Assembly: GCF_047663525.1 (NCBI RefSeq)
Contig: NC_092612.1
Coordinates: forward strand, 1,149,501-1,213,500
Length of the DNA: 64,000 bases
DNA from: Anas platyrhynchos
Taxonomy: Eukaryota > Chordata > Aves > Anseriformes > Anatidae
Direction: 5' to 3'
In this document: positions 23,882-37,531 of the stretch, piece by piece
Numbering within the stretch: the first letter of the stretch is position 1
Layout: the number at the start of each line of letters is the position of its first letter
Notes under the pieces: generated by a model
Told to the model about the DNA's origin: nothing
The model's database searches: none
The model's input: the letters and a program-made list of their open reading frames with translations, nothing else
Position numbers and translations under genes: made by a program

Positions 23882-26800
23882 GGGGCCTGGAGCTGCTGCT
23901 CGGGTGCTGACTCTGCCCATTCCCTGGGGCACGAGGGGATGAATCGCCTCGTCCTGAGCTCTCCGATGAGGAAGAAGCCGCCGTGCCCTCGTGGGTTGCT
24001 GTGGGCGATCTGGAGGGGGCACGCTGCTAATTAGCACGTGGTGAATGTGATTGTGAAGGAGCACTGGCCAGGCCTGAAAAAAGTCCCTTTTCCTCTAAAA
24101 GCAAACTAAAAACTAGAGGTGCCAATTCAGATCAAGAGCATAGAGGGAGATTCTTCAGATCGGAACAGGCCAGGTGCTTGCTAGGGGTAGAGCAAGGAGG
24201 GTGCCAGAGAGAAGGGAACTGGGTTCGAAGGATTGTGAACATATTTACAGCCATCTGGCAGCCTCTAATTATCCAAATGACGAAGCTGCCTGAGTGCTCA
24301 CCAAAATGTGGAGAGTGAGGGGAGGAAGGAGTTTGTTTGGGCAGAGGATCTTGAGTGCTTCATGCTTTCAACGTATGTTTTTTGGAAATGTTTTATATCA
24401 CTTACAAGATTATTTACATTACTGGAGATGTAGGAAAATGATAGCAGAAGGACATGGAAGGGCTACTCCTTCTGGAGTTTTCCTTCCAGGTTTGTAAAAA
24501 TCAAGTCACGGGAAAGAAAAGAAGCAGTTTCTTGGGAGGCAGCATCAGGAATTGGGAAAGAATCAGGAAAGCTTGATTCCTGCTCAGCTCTTCCACCGAC
24601 ACGTTGTTAGCATCATCTGAAGTCTTGCAGTTTCTAGTTTCTTGCTGCAACACCTGGAATCGTGTTATTTAGGAAAAAAAATCCCAGGTTTTGCAACTAC
24701 AGAGGAAACATTTGAAAACGATGTCATGCTGCTTACTCACAAAGTAACAAGGAAAATTAAAGTTTGTGTTTTTTAAGCACCACTATTATGCTTTTATTGG
24801 TTTTACCGATGATTATTGAATGTCTGGATTCGCCAGTCAGTTGTGTTATCTTTAAATTGCTTTGCTTTGTTGTGCTTTTTTTTCTGTGAATTGATGGTTT
24901 TGACTTCTTTTGTTGGTTTTATCACTGTCCAGCTGGGAGGACGTGGGGAAGAGCTCGCAGCTCAGCTCCTTCCTTAGAATGAAACCGGCCTCTCCCACCT
25001 GGGAGAGTTTTAGTTTGAAGCCACTCTGCAGAAATGCAGGCAGCAGTGCAATTCTTGGGTTGCAATTACAGAACGTCCCCTCGCCTGACGGGAGCGAGTA
25101 GGAAAAAGCAGTCATTTCGTGTGAAATCTTGAGTATGTTTTCCTCTTCTTTTCGATCTGGGAGATACCATAAAGTCAAACACCGTGGTGCGATATTTTTA
25201 AAGGCTGAATAATTTTATGACCACTAATAACATCTGCTGTTCCGCCTTTTTAAGAGAAGGGTAATCAAATTTCATGCTTCAGGGTATTAACCCATCACAG
25301 CAAGTACCAAAAATCAGCCCTTTATTTTATTCTTCTCCCAGGAGCTAAGCAGCATGGGCTGCCTGGTCTCAGCCTCGTTCAGCTGGGAACTGGACTCTAA
25401 TGACAAATTTTTTGTTCTGGCCTGGGAAGAAGTAAGGTTCTGGATTAAAATTTGACTTTTGTGGTTGCTCACGTACCACAGCAGATACCAAAGTATCCTC
25501 TGTAAAATCTGTATTTTTCTTTCTCCGTAGTGGTTCGAGCACACCTCACCTGTAGCCCTGTGTGCATGGCATTAAAGCAGCACGGGTACTGCCACGGGAG
25601 CTCACCCCAGAAGGTTTCTGATTTTGCTCCCTGAAATGCAGCTCCCTGGGCTGAGCAGGACGGTGGCTGCAGCCGTGTGTAAAAGAGCACCGCAGAAACA
25701 AGAATTAAACCAGGATCCAATACCCAGCGCAGAAAGAAAAGACGAGCCTTAGCTAAATAGAGCTCAAGCGTTCAAATGTTTGGAGTGAGATGTCAAACCA
25801 AGGCTTTGGCGTGCTTGTCATGGGGAAGACTTTCTGTGGTACCTCGTGTGAGAGCAGACATAACGAACGCCGTGTTCTGTCAGCTTCCGACCACGGATTT
25901 CTTGCGTTTTCCGTCTTTGATTTCTCACTACACTTAATAAAATTGCTTTTCACTTTCCTGCCCACATGCTCTTCATGTTCCTAGTGAGCCGTAACTTCTC
26001 TACAGCATTTTCTGCCTCCCAGTCATTATATCCTTGTCATTATAGCCATTTATGCCAGATTTCTTCTTTAAATACATTTTTCAAAATGCATTTCTTTCCT
26101 TTTGATACATTTCTTTTATTTTTTTTGGATAGTTTGCAGAAGGTCTTGGGTGTTGCAGCATGGATGTATTTTTTTTGTGTGTCCCCCCCCCCCCCCTTCC
26201 ATTACAGTTCCTTTCTTCTCTTATGGCAAGTTTGACTTCTCTCTTTTTTTTTTTGGTCTTTTATGGGATGTTGCCAGATATGCTGAGCCAAAGCTGTTTC
26301 ATTTCCTCAATTTTGACCTGATCTTTTTGACTCATTTACCAAAAAAAATAATAAATAAATTAAAAAAAAAATCCTTTTCTTTCAACTTTTCATTTGATTC
26401 ATTCTTCGTTTGCCAAAATCTTTTTCTTTCTACATTTCATTTGATTCGTTCCTTGTTCGCCCAATCTTTGAGTCCAGTTGACGGCTTTTGGTACCATTTT
26501 TCACACAAGAAATACCAGGTGGAATTAGGTGGTATCACAGTAAAATCAGCCTCTTGTGCTACGATGCCTCCAAGGACGTTGCCCATGAGGTACTGACAGT
26601 CCTGGTTAGCGAGCCAATTTTGGTATTTCTTTACAATTTTCTGCTGCTGATGACACGTCTGCCTCTGGACATCGCCTCGTCTCACACCAGAAGACGTTTC
26701 CTTGGTCCTGCCTCTGCCCGCTCTGGTTTGGTCACAGTTCCCAAAAAACCTGAGCTTGCTGCAGCCACTGACCACAGGCTGGTCAGCACAGGAGGCAGCC

Positions 26801-27195
26801 GAGGCTAAAGAGGGAGAGAGATTTTCATGGGGATGTCTCACTTCGTAGCACGCCTCCTTGTGCTTTGCATGTTTTCAGAGCTTCGAAGGTCCCAGCGAGT
26901 GAGATTTTCACATGAGGAACGTGCAGGCGCTATTTTGGCTTCACACTGCCCAACCTGCGCGAAGCTTATCAGAAGGGGAACGAAAAGTTGTCTTGCTCTG
27001 CCCTCTTATGATGGTATCGCATCTCCAGCTGTTTTTTATGAGGCATGTCCTGGCTGCAGCTAAGAGGCTGCCACGTTAAAACCTAAGATATGTGCGTGGA
27101 TGCTAAGGTCTAAGGGACTGTATTTAACAGGATTGACTTCAGTACACATGTACTGCCCACTTGTTTCTTCTCCTTCTTGAATCCTCGTCTTAACA

Positions 27196-27238
27196 AATTA
27201 TTTGAATGGTTTATTCAAATAATTTCAATTATTTGAAT
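27196..27238. repeat. Inverted plus direct repeat of AATTATTTGAA
   Basis: AATTATTTGAA (27196-27206), a 7-base spacer, its exact reverse complement TTCAAATAATT (27214-27224), then another forward copy followed by TGG as in the first. This gives a perfect 11-bp hairpin arm and a 32-bp direct repeat of AATTATTTGAATGGTTT. Confidence 0.75.
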
Positions 27239-28869
27239 GGTTTCGGTGCATTTCTGCACCAAAAAAAAAAAAGTCATGTTCCAGGTGAGGCTGAGTCAGG
27301 GGAGCCCACCCAGCAGAGCAGAGGCTGCGTTAGCTCAAGCCTGGAGCCGAATCCCCCAGGGTTTTCCACTCCGTCCTGGTGTTAGCCCCCTCTCCCTGCA
27401 GGGCACGCACAAAATTTGATTGCAAAGAGTTGCAGACAAGCCGGGGTTAGATGAATTAAATCATACGTGTTGTTCTTGCAAACAAAACGCTCCAGCATCG
27501 GCCTCTGGAGAACAAAAGGAGGCTAAAAATCTTCGCAAATGATGAAATAATGAAGAGAAACTCTGTAACTTCTGGCACGGCCCCTATTCATCATTTACAT
27601 TGCATTGCATCAAGCAGCATGTGCAGAACTCGTGGCCAGCACTTGCACTCCTCTGCTTCAAACTGAATAAAAAGGGTGGTCCCTGCTGCTCGCTGGTGTT
27701 CGTGTGCTCACCACAGAGCTTGCAGAAGACGCTGACGAGGTTGCAGCACCGAGCTCGCAGCCCAAGGTGTTCCGTTTTTCATTGTCCTTCCACACAAGCC
27801 CAGGAATACAAGCCCATTGTGCAAAGACACTGGGGGCCAAAGGAAATGGTTGCAGCATGACTTCAGCCCTGGAATCTTATTATGAAAATGCCTAAGTGCA
27901 TTAAGCGAAATGGCGAGCCTATTCACGGGAGACACAAAGGAGTGGACGTGGATGCGTGTGGCAACACTTGTGTTGCAATTGTCACTCCCACTCACTGCTT
28001 TTAACCTATCATTTCCCTGATTAACTCAGCAGTCAGTATCTCAAGTTTTGAACCACGCTCCAGCACTTCCAGGTGTTTTCTAGGGTTCTCTCATCAGATG
28101 CGTGGAAATACTCCGGGGATGCTGGGGTGCTTGTGTCCATCTGAAATGCATGCAACGTATCAGTTAAACATATCTGCACTCAGCCTTTACCCAATGTTCC
28201 CAAAAGGAAATAATCCCTGCACCACCACCAAAAACATTGCACTGTGCTTAGAGAGCCAAAAGCTTTCTTCACCTGTTCCCATTTCCCACCCTCCTTTCTA
28301 TTTCTTATTTTTTTTATATGTTTGCCCATGATGTGTGTTACCCATCCACCGGTGTGAGCACACTCTGGGGCCCAAGCACTCCTCGATGTGACCCCCGTGC
28401 ACAGGAGCTGCCTCCAGCTGCATTTCCTGACAGCCAGAAGCAGGAAGAACAGGAAAGTGCGTTTGCAAAAGAGATTATATTCTTAATATCGGGAGCTCCT
28501 GCTGACAGGAGCAAGCTTTCCTGGCTGGCTGGAAAGCATTCAGCAGATTTCACGTTCTTAAATAACGGAGTGAAGGCAGTGCCTCGAAATCCAGAACCCG
28601 TTTGATTGAGTGATGGATGTTAAAAAGTGCCAAACTGCACCCAGAAGAAACACCCCCAGACACTGCGAAGCCATGCATCTAATGCAATAAAAGAGCTGGG
28701 GGGTGAGTGGAAAGAGGAGATGCTGTTGCTGGAATGGCAGCCCTCAGTTATGTCTTTGGAAAGGAAACCCAAATGTACCGAAACATTGGGATTCCAAGGT
28801 CATCGCATCCACTGAACCAACCCCCTTTTCACCCAGTGGCTGGGATTCTGCTTGCGTGCTCCATTACTA

Positions 28870-28905
28870 AAAATAAACAAACAAACAAATAAATAAATAA
28901 ATAAA
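28870..28905. repeat. (AAAC)n/(AAAT)n microsatellite
   Basis: Three AAAC units pass into four or five AAAT units. Confidence 0.85.
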
Positions 28906-31900
28906 AGTTGTTTTTCTTGTACAAATGCCACTGTCCTTGACTCAGGACTTTGTGCGAGAGTAAGGAAATTCAGTAAAAGAAGAAAAGAGAAGAAAATTAG
29001 CGACGGCCTGCAGCCACACAACCCTAAACTGGGATCTCGTTGCAGTTTACGAAATCAGCTTTACTGGTCCTAACTGGAAGGGGAACAAGGAGCTGCCAAG
29101 GATCTCCCAGGTATGAGAGGAAATGGCACTGACGCTCGAATCCCCAGCTACCTAGAAAGACAGATTGATAGCTCAGCGTGTGGCACTGCTCAGCAGAGGC
29201 CAATAATTAACCCGATCGCTTTAGTTGTATTAGAGGTCAGTACATGCTGTCCTGCTTAATAAAAAGAAAAATTCTCATTGTGGCATTTGGTTATCGTTCG
29301 GCATCTAGTCCAGCATCCTTCTTGCCGCAACCGCTGTTGCTCACTGCTCCAAATTAACACGCGGCTCACTAGATGCATTATTTTTTTTTTGTAATGCTGT
29401 CCACAGACACTGGAGAGCAGAAATACCTCCTGGAAACCAGCAGTTCCTAAGCACAAGATTTGATTATCTTATTTTAGCATGCGCGTTATGGCCCAGATTT
29501 GGAGCTGCAGCTGTGTTGTGCCGCGGGGACTGGCTCCGGTCTAATTTGGAGCAACGGCAGAGCAGGAATTGGTACAATTACCGTGCCACAACGCTGCTCC
29601 AGCCACAGCTCCATTTCCCAATTAGCCTCTGCACCAGAAAGCTCAGAGAGAAGATGATAGGGAAGGGGCTATACGTGGCTTGGGGAGACTCCACGGCAGG
29701 TAGAAATCCCCCGCTGACCAAATCTGTTGAGACTACAGCTGCTTCATGTAATTAGAGAGGCATAAAGCAAGTTAGCTATAGGACCAGATCGTCCACTGCA
29801 GCTTACTGAGGTTATTCTGGCCCAAAGGATGCAATTAATTATTATCATTACTTGTGTATTTAGGAAATCAGCCTCTAAAATTAGTAAACGTAATAGGATA
29901 TGAAGTGTGTTGGCCAGAAAACACGGTAAGGATTGTTGTCCTACATGGACAACAGAACCTCACTGTAAACAAACCATAAACAGCTAAAAGGCCAGTTTGG
30001 CCTTAGAAAAGAATGCAACGAACCCCAAAACCTAAGAATCCTGGGTATGAGACCAATTCCCACATGACCAGACCTTTTTTTCTACCAGAAAAACCTCCTG
30101 CTGGGGAGCTTTTGGACTGGGAAAAGGAAATTCTACCTATAGAAGGTTTACAGGGAACTCAAACGATAGCTGTGAAAATGGTATCGGATTTTGCTGCTTT
30201 TATGGTCATTTCAGTGGGCAGCGTGTACGCAGGCAGGGTACGGAAGCATTTATGGAAGGATGACCCCACAGGGTTGGCCTGGTTCTAACCCAAGAGGGGA
30301 TTTTTATCACGAAGCACACCTGGGAATTTGAAGGGGTCCCCTTTAACTCCGAACAGGACTGTGCTACACATGAAGCATCCCCAAACCATTAGCACGTGAG
30401 TAATGACATGCAGGATGCCAAAAAAGAGCTGCTGTCCTTTCAAGGGCAAGTTAAATTAAACAGCAGTGCGACGATTAGGGGATCCTGTGGTCTTTTTTTT
30501 TTTCTGCTCAGGCAACATTCAATGATATCTAATGTGGTCATCTTCAAAATGTTCGGCACACATGGGAGAACAGAAAGAATGATGGTTTTGACCCAAGATT
30601 CTTCCCTCTCCCTTTTGTGTAGGCTGAATTTTCCTTGCCTCCGAGGTAAATTCTGATGGACTGCTACATTTTTACAGGGCTATCCACAGCGCACTCCCCC
30701 CCAAATATTTTGCCAGCGGCCTCCTAAGCAGGAGACCGACAAATAAATCGTTTGGACGGCTCGTTTGGAAGGGCGAATGCAGAAGAGAAGGCAAACTTTC
30801 TTTCTTTCCTTTTGTACAAAATTTGGAGGACTAATTTCCCAAAGCTAATGCATACCAGACAATGCAGTACAAGCCCCTCCAGGCTGCTCCATGAATAAGG
30901 TCTTTCATGCGCTGCACACTGCCGCGCTTGTTCCCTGAAGTAGAGCTTTCTGGTCGCTGACCTCTCAGCTGGCACGGGCAGAGGACGCTGGACCCGGTGC
31001 CATTTGTCTGGGAGCCGAAAAAAAAAGTGGAAGCGCCCTCCCAGCTGCTCCTTTCCGCACCTCCTACCACGCATTTGGGCTGCGTCTGACACTGGGGATG
31101 GAGCCGCAAGATATTCTGCAAAATTAAAAACCTCGGAGGTTGATGGGCTCAGCTGGTAGGATCCCCTAAAAGTCAGCTCTAAGCAGCCCAAATTTCTGGA
31201 ATCTCTCGCACTTCGGGTGTCCTAAACCCACAACACGCCGGGAACTCAGTCTGTAACTTCTCCTCATCCTGGATGAAGGCTCCCGAAGTGAATCGGGCAG
31301 CGATAAGCAATTTTCAGAAGGCAGCCTTCTGTCCTAGCTCCTTAACGAAGGGCAAAATAATTCCTGCTGCAAGTCACTCCTGGATGCTGTAAAGGCAGGG
31401 TTAGCGATGAAGAATTGGAGCAAGGAGGAATATTTCACGTTAAACCAAGTTGTTTCTTAGTCTCCCCCGAGTTCTTCCTTCCAGACAGACGTGCACGCAG
31501 TTCCTCCTGCTGCATGCTCATCCCTGGAAGATCAAGTTTAAGGAGATGAATGCAGCTGAAGAGCCCAGAGCCCTGCAAAAAGTGGCATTTCCAAAAGCCA
31601 CCCGGGCTCCTCGCCGTGCGCATGGTGCCCTCTGGTGCTCGTCCCTGCACAGCCGGGGGCCAGATCCTGACCGCGGGACCTGGGCACCTCCAGGTGGCCG
31701 AGCAGAATCACGAAAATTAATGCTGAAAGAAATCCGCATCCCCATCGGGAGACACGCGTGGAACTGGTTTTGTTTGCTTGTTTGATTGATTGCTTTTGGT
31801 TTTAATGATGCTCCCTTCCTCTCTCCTCCATTGCCCTCCCCGAGCAGTAAAGGAGGGGAGAATCCTGCACAGGTGCCCCCAGGAGTGGTTTCCTTTTCCC

Positions 31901-32054
31901 CTGCCCTGGATGGAGGTGTGCAGGCACACAGCAACAGAAGAAAATGCCCCTAAGAGCAGCAAAAGCACAAAATGACGGGAGGGTCACAGTCGGCAGCCCC
32001 AGTCCTGCCTGGTGCATGCTGCAATCAGTGGGTGCAGCCCAGCTGAGGCTCCTC

Positions 32055-32237
32055 AGCACCAGCATCACCAGCATCACCAGCATCACCAGCATCACCAGCA
32101 TCACCAGCATCACCAGCATCACCAGCATCACCAGCATCACCAGCATCACCAGCACCACCAGCATCACCAGCATCACCAGCACCACCAGCATCACCAGCAC
32201 CACCAGCATCACCAGCACCACCAGCACCACCAGCACC
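32055..32237. repeat. 9-bp tandem array (CAGCATCAC)n
   Basis: About twenty copies of CAGCATCAC, with CAGCACCAC variants increasing toward the right end. It is open in several frames (Gln-His-His; Ser-Ile-Thr; Leu-Val-Met on the other strand) because the unit is a multiple of three without stops. No flanking coding exon supports expression. Confidence 0.95.
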
Positions 32238-35200
32238 GTTACAGGCAGCTGCCAGACGAGGTCACTCCAGAACAAGATACAGGAGATTCTCCCCCTTGTG
32301 CCTTCCCTCGCCTTTTCACTAAACGAGAGACAAATTTCTCCGTAGAGCCTCAATTGTCTCAGCACTAGATAAATAAATAAATACAGCTTCGTTCTGCCCT
32401 TCCAGAGCACAGCAGCTGAGGTTTTTTTGATGGCCATTATTTCCCCAAGAGCACGATGCGTAAGTGGCGCTGACACTGAGCGTATGATCAGCACAGCACA
32501 TAACAGCATCTGACTCGGGAACTTGTAATACGCAGCTCTTGGTGTTGCTTTGAGTGCTCCCAGCTCTGTCAGTTTTATTGCTGCTTTCCATCACCGCAAC
32601 GATGCCGGGCAACTGGATGCGCTCTGTGTCCTCGCACATCTCCACCAGCTTTGCTTCTGTGCTCTGGTCAGAAGAAAACTGCCCGGCTCTGGGTGCTGCT
32701 GCTGTCAGACCCCAAAAATTTGTCCCCTGTATTTGTGGAGCTGCTAACAGTCGTCGTGAAGAGCTGGGGAAAATAAGCCAAAAGTTCTGCAGCTGAGCAA
32801 TTTGTCCCTGGTGTGTTCTTTTAACTTTCTTCTTTTTAAGTTATGCCATATTGGAAACATCTGAGAGGCAGCAGCTTTCACATACCTTCTAGAATAAGGA
32901 TCTTGTAAATGAGAAATCCATGTAAACATAACTGCTTGTAAAAACAAACTAAGTTTTAATAATTGCATTTGCTTTCACTTTCTTAACGATGTCACTTTTC
33001 TTAACTATGCTCAGCTGTTTCAGAATTATCGTGATTTGCCCATGAGTAATTCCATCACTTCAAGTGCCTGGCCAACTCTTACACAGATTAAAGCCAGACA
33101 GCTAGGAGTACTATTGCTCGTAATACTACCAAGCACTGAGTGATTTCTAACACTTGGGGCAAATTCAGCAAATGATTTAGCAGGCTCTTAGATCCCCAAG
33201 CCCATGGCTCAGCGAGGAGCAGTGCCTATAGCACAGCCCCACGTGCGGTGACTGCTTGGTTCTCTTCCCTCTCCAGATCTGGCCAAGCTTTGCTCCACAC
33301 AGGTAGGCTGCTGCTGCTTCTCCTTTGCAGAGGTCAAAGAGAAATTCTGTTGTTTTCCACTTCTCCCTCATCTACTCTTCCCTCTCTTTAAAATACAACT
33401 TCTTCTATGATACCGATCTAAGTTCTATTCTAAGACACGTGCGTCTTTGCAGCCACCAATATTTGCAGTCACCTTGCAGATGGAATTGGTGTTTGATTCC
33501 TAGCGAAAGAACGTTTCCTATACCATTAGAAATTAGGGTGTACTAGAGAAAGGAAAAAGAAACCTATCGGGGAATTTGCAAAAGTTGCAAATAGAGCACC
33601 TTGGAAGACCTGCAGTGAAAGGCACACAGCAGGAATTTCCAAATTTAAATGGTTGTCTCAGTGGGCGGTTCATATTACTATCTTCTTCATGATTCCTCCC
33701 TTTGTTCTAAGAAATATTTTTGCTTTTCAATAGTGTGATGTTCCTGGAATTTTCTTTGTAGTGAAAATGCTTAACCTTAATGTAGAAATTATGCAGAAAT
33801 TTAAGCCTACAGCTATTCAGAAACCCAGAGCAGGGAGAGATTAATATTCTTCCTCCTTCTATCCCTCCTCATTCTTAACAAAGGTACAACGAGTCTGTTC
33901 AGACCTGTGATTTGAATGAGGAGGAACTCTAGATGTCTTGCTAAGAGAAAAATTAAGAGTCTCTCTCAGGAAAAGCCTCTCATTAATTTGTGTAACATGT
34001 TAATGTAGGAGATCTCAGTAACAACCAACCTTCCTACCCCTGGCAATATGCATCAATTAAGATGGAAATACCCCTCATTATATCGTAAGATAAAATACTT
34101 TAATCTCAACAAGTCCGTGCTTCAAAGGAAGCCCCAAACGCATGCGTTTATCTTTAACACCAAAAGCTTCAAGCATTTCGGGAGGTACGATCTCAGCCCA
34201 CGGAGCTGTGTTAACTTCAGCAGGGGCACTGGGCGGGAGTGCACAGGAGGTGTGATTACACACCGGTGTAAAAAAAAAATACAAATAAAAAATACGACCT
34301 CTGTGTGTATATTTTTAAGGAGCTACACTTATTCACCAAGTCAAGAATCAGCCAGGACTTTTTCATAAGACACTGCCGAGTTTTAAACGCAAAGTGAAAG
34401 GTAGTAGACATGCAAATTGCTTTCTTGTAATTGGAGAAAAAGACTTTGCAATATGCAATTAAAAATAATTAAAAGTACTAAACTGTAAATCACCGTCTTG
34501 AAACAAGAATGCTGATATTGAAGCTGATTTCATGTAATTTGAACTCTGCTTTTGAGGAATGAAAACATCTTGTTGATGTTTAGTTCTTGTTTAATAGTGT
34601 GTTCTATAAAGCAAACTATTTTGCGGTGGGGTAAAACTCAATTTATCTTTTCATATTGTTTTTCCTCAAGTGAAAAAAAAATCATGATTGAGAGTAATAA
34701 AAGCAAGGTAGTTGACAATGCATTGTGGTTTAACAGCTTCCTGATTACCAATTCCTTCCTGGCAATTATTTCTTCTGTGGTCTCATCCGATGAGGCAAGT
34801 CCACTTGACATTCTTCTTCTTGAAGACATTTAGTAACCTACACGTTACGTAGATGAAGAATTTTGACTTGTGGCCATTGGAAGCGTTTCCAATTCACACG
34901 TTATGCTGCAGAGCACTTCACTTGCCTGCAGGACTCTGGCTTTGCATAAACAAAAACCCACGGGCTGCTTCCTGGACACGAGGTCTCATTTAGGTACGTG
35001 ACACTTGGCTCTGTGGCCAAAACGTTGATAAGGTGACTGATGAAAATCAAGTTCCAATTAATAGGGAGAAAATATGATAGAATACGTAGCACGTCATCCA
35101 CAAGTTTTGTAATTGGTGAGGCCACCGAGGAACAACTCGTGTTCTTGATTTCAAGAATAATCGTGTGTGTGTGTGATTCTATATTTTGACTTAAGCTTTA

Positions 35201-35319
35201 AAGTCTTTGCTCGTGTTAATATTTTTAATGCTTCATTTTTTTCCCTTTAAAGTTCAGCACTGAGATACCCCTACATTCTGGCTGCCCCTCACCACTGCTC
35301 TTTTTTGTTAAATGCTGCT

Positions 35320-35345
35320 CTTTTTGCTCTTTTAAAGAGCAAAAA
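35320..35345. repeat. Short near-perfect palindrome TTTTTGCTCTTT / AAAGAGCAAAAA
   Basis: Twelve-base arms separated by a single T. It would form a compact hairpin in DNA or RNA. Function unknown. Confidence 0.6.
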
Positions 35346-37209
35346 AGAAACATCAACAAGTATTTCGGACAATAGGCTGGGCAGACACCGTTACACCAGC
35401 GAACGAGGGCTGTACGTACACAGCCAAACCACCCCGACTAACCGATCGTACCGAATACAACTTCCGCCACGACAAGGAGTTCATAACCAAAAAGGAAGTT
35501 TCACCCTTTTGTTCTCATCACCGGTGTTTATTTTCCAGTGAAAAAGTCTGAGCCAGAAAGCCATATACAAATTACAGAGCTGTAAAGCAGACCAAAGGTA
35601 CGTCCGTCTGGTAAAGACTGAAATCGAGCCTGGAGAGCGAGGGATCTTTTGAGAACGTGGTCTTAACAGTGTTTTAAAATGGATTTGGGGTCAGTTTATG
35701 CAAGCAACGATTGTAAAATGTGTTGTTAGTAAGTCCATAAGAATAAATTCAGGGAAGGTGGAAACTACATATATTAAAAAAAAAAAAAATGTAAAAATCA
35801 GGAAACAAAACTGTATTTCAGTAATATTTAAAGTACATTAAACAGTAGGAAAGTTCAAATACTTGATTTTAATGGTGTGTAACTTGATTTCACTTGGATG
35901 AACAACCTTAGCCGGCAGAATAGCGATTCTTATTAAACAAACTAATGATTTAGTTTCCTGGAAATTAGACAGTAAGATTCCTTTTCTTCTCTGCTAGCAG
36001 CTGAAATGGAGATGAAGGTATCTTTGTAAAGCATAACATTTTTTCCTGCAAGTTTGAAGAATGAGAATTTCTTTAAACTTCATGTTTTTAGAGTGTCTTA
36101 ATTTATGTGTAATTAAAAATATATATTTGATTTAAAAATACATACAGGATGTTTTTTCACTGGCTCAATCCCGTTTCCATCTTCATAGATATTCTGTAAT
36201 GAACTGATAGCTCATCATGCTACCTATGAGACCGTGTGTATATACATACATTTATGTTAACAAGGTTTTCTTTCTTTTTATAAGCAAAAGGATTAGCTGT
36301 TTTAGTGGCATTTTTAAATACGGCATTGCTTTTATGACTTCTAGTACAAAACAGGGCAGCACAAAGACGCGAATTAGTTTAATTTTCAAGGCTGATCCTA
36401 TTATTTAAGATCATCTGACAGTGATGAAAGAACAGAGAGAAGAAAATATTATTAGTTTTCAGAACCACAAATTATCAAAGGCATGTATTCGGTACTTCAT
36501 GCATTCCGAATTTATGTATTTCGGTATTAATAAGTTTTTACTGTAAGAGGGGAGCTCATTAGTAACAAACAGCAGCAGAGGAGAAATACCACAGTGTACT
36601 TTTCGGCAGAAGAACAACTATGAGTCATCGCTGTGATGAAGCTAAGGGAAAAAAAAAATGCGGTTCTAGAAGATATTGAGAAAGGCACTTGCTACAAAGA
36701 CGTGCTAGTATCAGCATCGTTATCATCAGGAGCTCTCTCCCAGCCTTAGGCTCTTAATTAAACATTATTTCTGCATGTCCCCAGTACTACCACAAAAGAT
36801 GGATTCCCAAGGGAGAAGGATGTGGCAAAATTATCCCATTTTCATTGCATCCCCCAGGTTTTCAACTAGGTTTTCCTTCAAGCTTTGCTCTGAGGCCCTT
36901 GCAGGAGCGTATCAGGGGAAACACACCATCGCCCAAGTTTATCACACAGTTACCACACAGCTTTAAGCAAATAAACAAATGAAATCAAACTTTGTCAAGT
37001 GATAGTGGTCTAACTAACAGACTCCTTCATCCTGGGGGAAATAAAATATATTTTAAAAAAATAATTTTAAAAATAGAGAGATTTTCAGTTTTCTTTAAGC
37101 TCCCAATGTCCCTGAGCTAAAACACCCGATGGATGCTCCTCCACCAGAAGAGACCAAGAGGTCTCTGGGGTTGGGAACATGATGCCAGCAAGTCTTCTGC
37201 CAAAGTCAG

Positions 37210-37213
<4 letters not shown>

Positions 37214-37246
<33 letters not shown>
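37214..37246. repeat. A33 homopolymer
   Basis: Preceded by GTCAGTATT and followed by CTGTTAAGAG. No retroposon body recognised. Confidence 0.85.
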
Positions 37247-37248
<2 letters not shown>

Positions 37249-37497
37249 GTTAAGAGAATTTATTTAAAAAAAAAAACCTCCACCCTCAAATAATATCTTG
37301 AGATAGATTATTTGGAGATTTATATTTTTATGTTTTGGAGAGTTCTATATTTTTATATAAATCTACTTGTGTAGAAAGTACATGAATATTTTGTTTTCCT
37401 CTAGACTATGTTCCTTATGTTCTAACTAACAAAAAATACCAAGCAAGCTGAGAAAGAATAGCAAAACAATTTTATTCTTAAATACCACACTGAAAAT

Positions 37498-37500
<3 letters not shown>

Positions 37501-37530
<30 letters not shown>
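37501..37530. repeat. A30 homopolymer
   Basis: A second long A-run, about 255 bases after the first and in the same orientation. No recognisable source gene. Confidence 0.85.

Positions 37531-37531
<1 letters not shown>

Larger units (their letters stand above)
21400..32050. other. Gene desert between PLEKHO1 and ANP32E, first part
   Basis: Mostly AT-rich unique sequence, with the small tandem repeats listed separately. No exon with both splice sites and a recognisable frame was found. Open frames are short (under about 165 codons) and unlike any family known to me. Confidence 0.55.

Noticed and set aside
32055-32237. CRISPR-like regular array
   Set aside because: A plain 9-bp tandem repeat with no spacers, in vertebrate DNA.
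34552-34833. 93-codon + frame and 63-codon antisense frame in AT-rich DNA
   Set aside because: Possible membrane-like residues only reflect AT-rich codons. No splice context or homology. Possibly conserved non-coding sequence, but that cannot be judged here.
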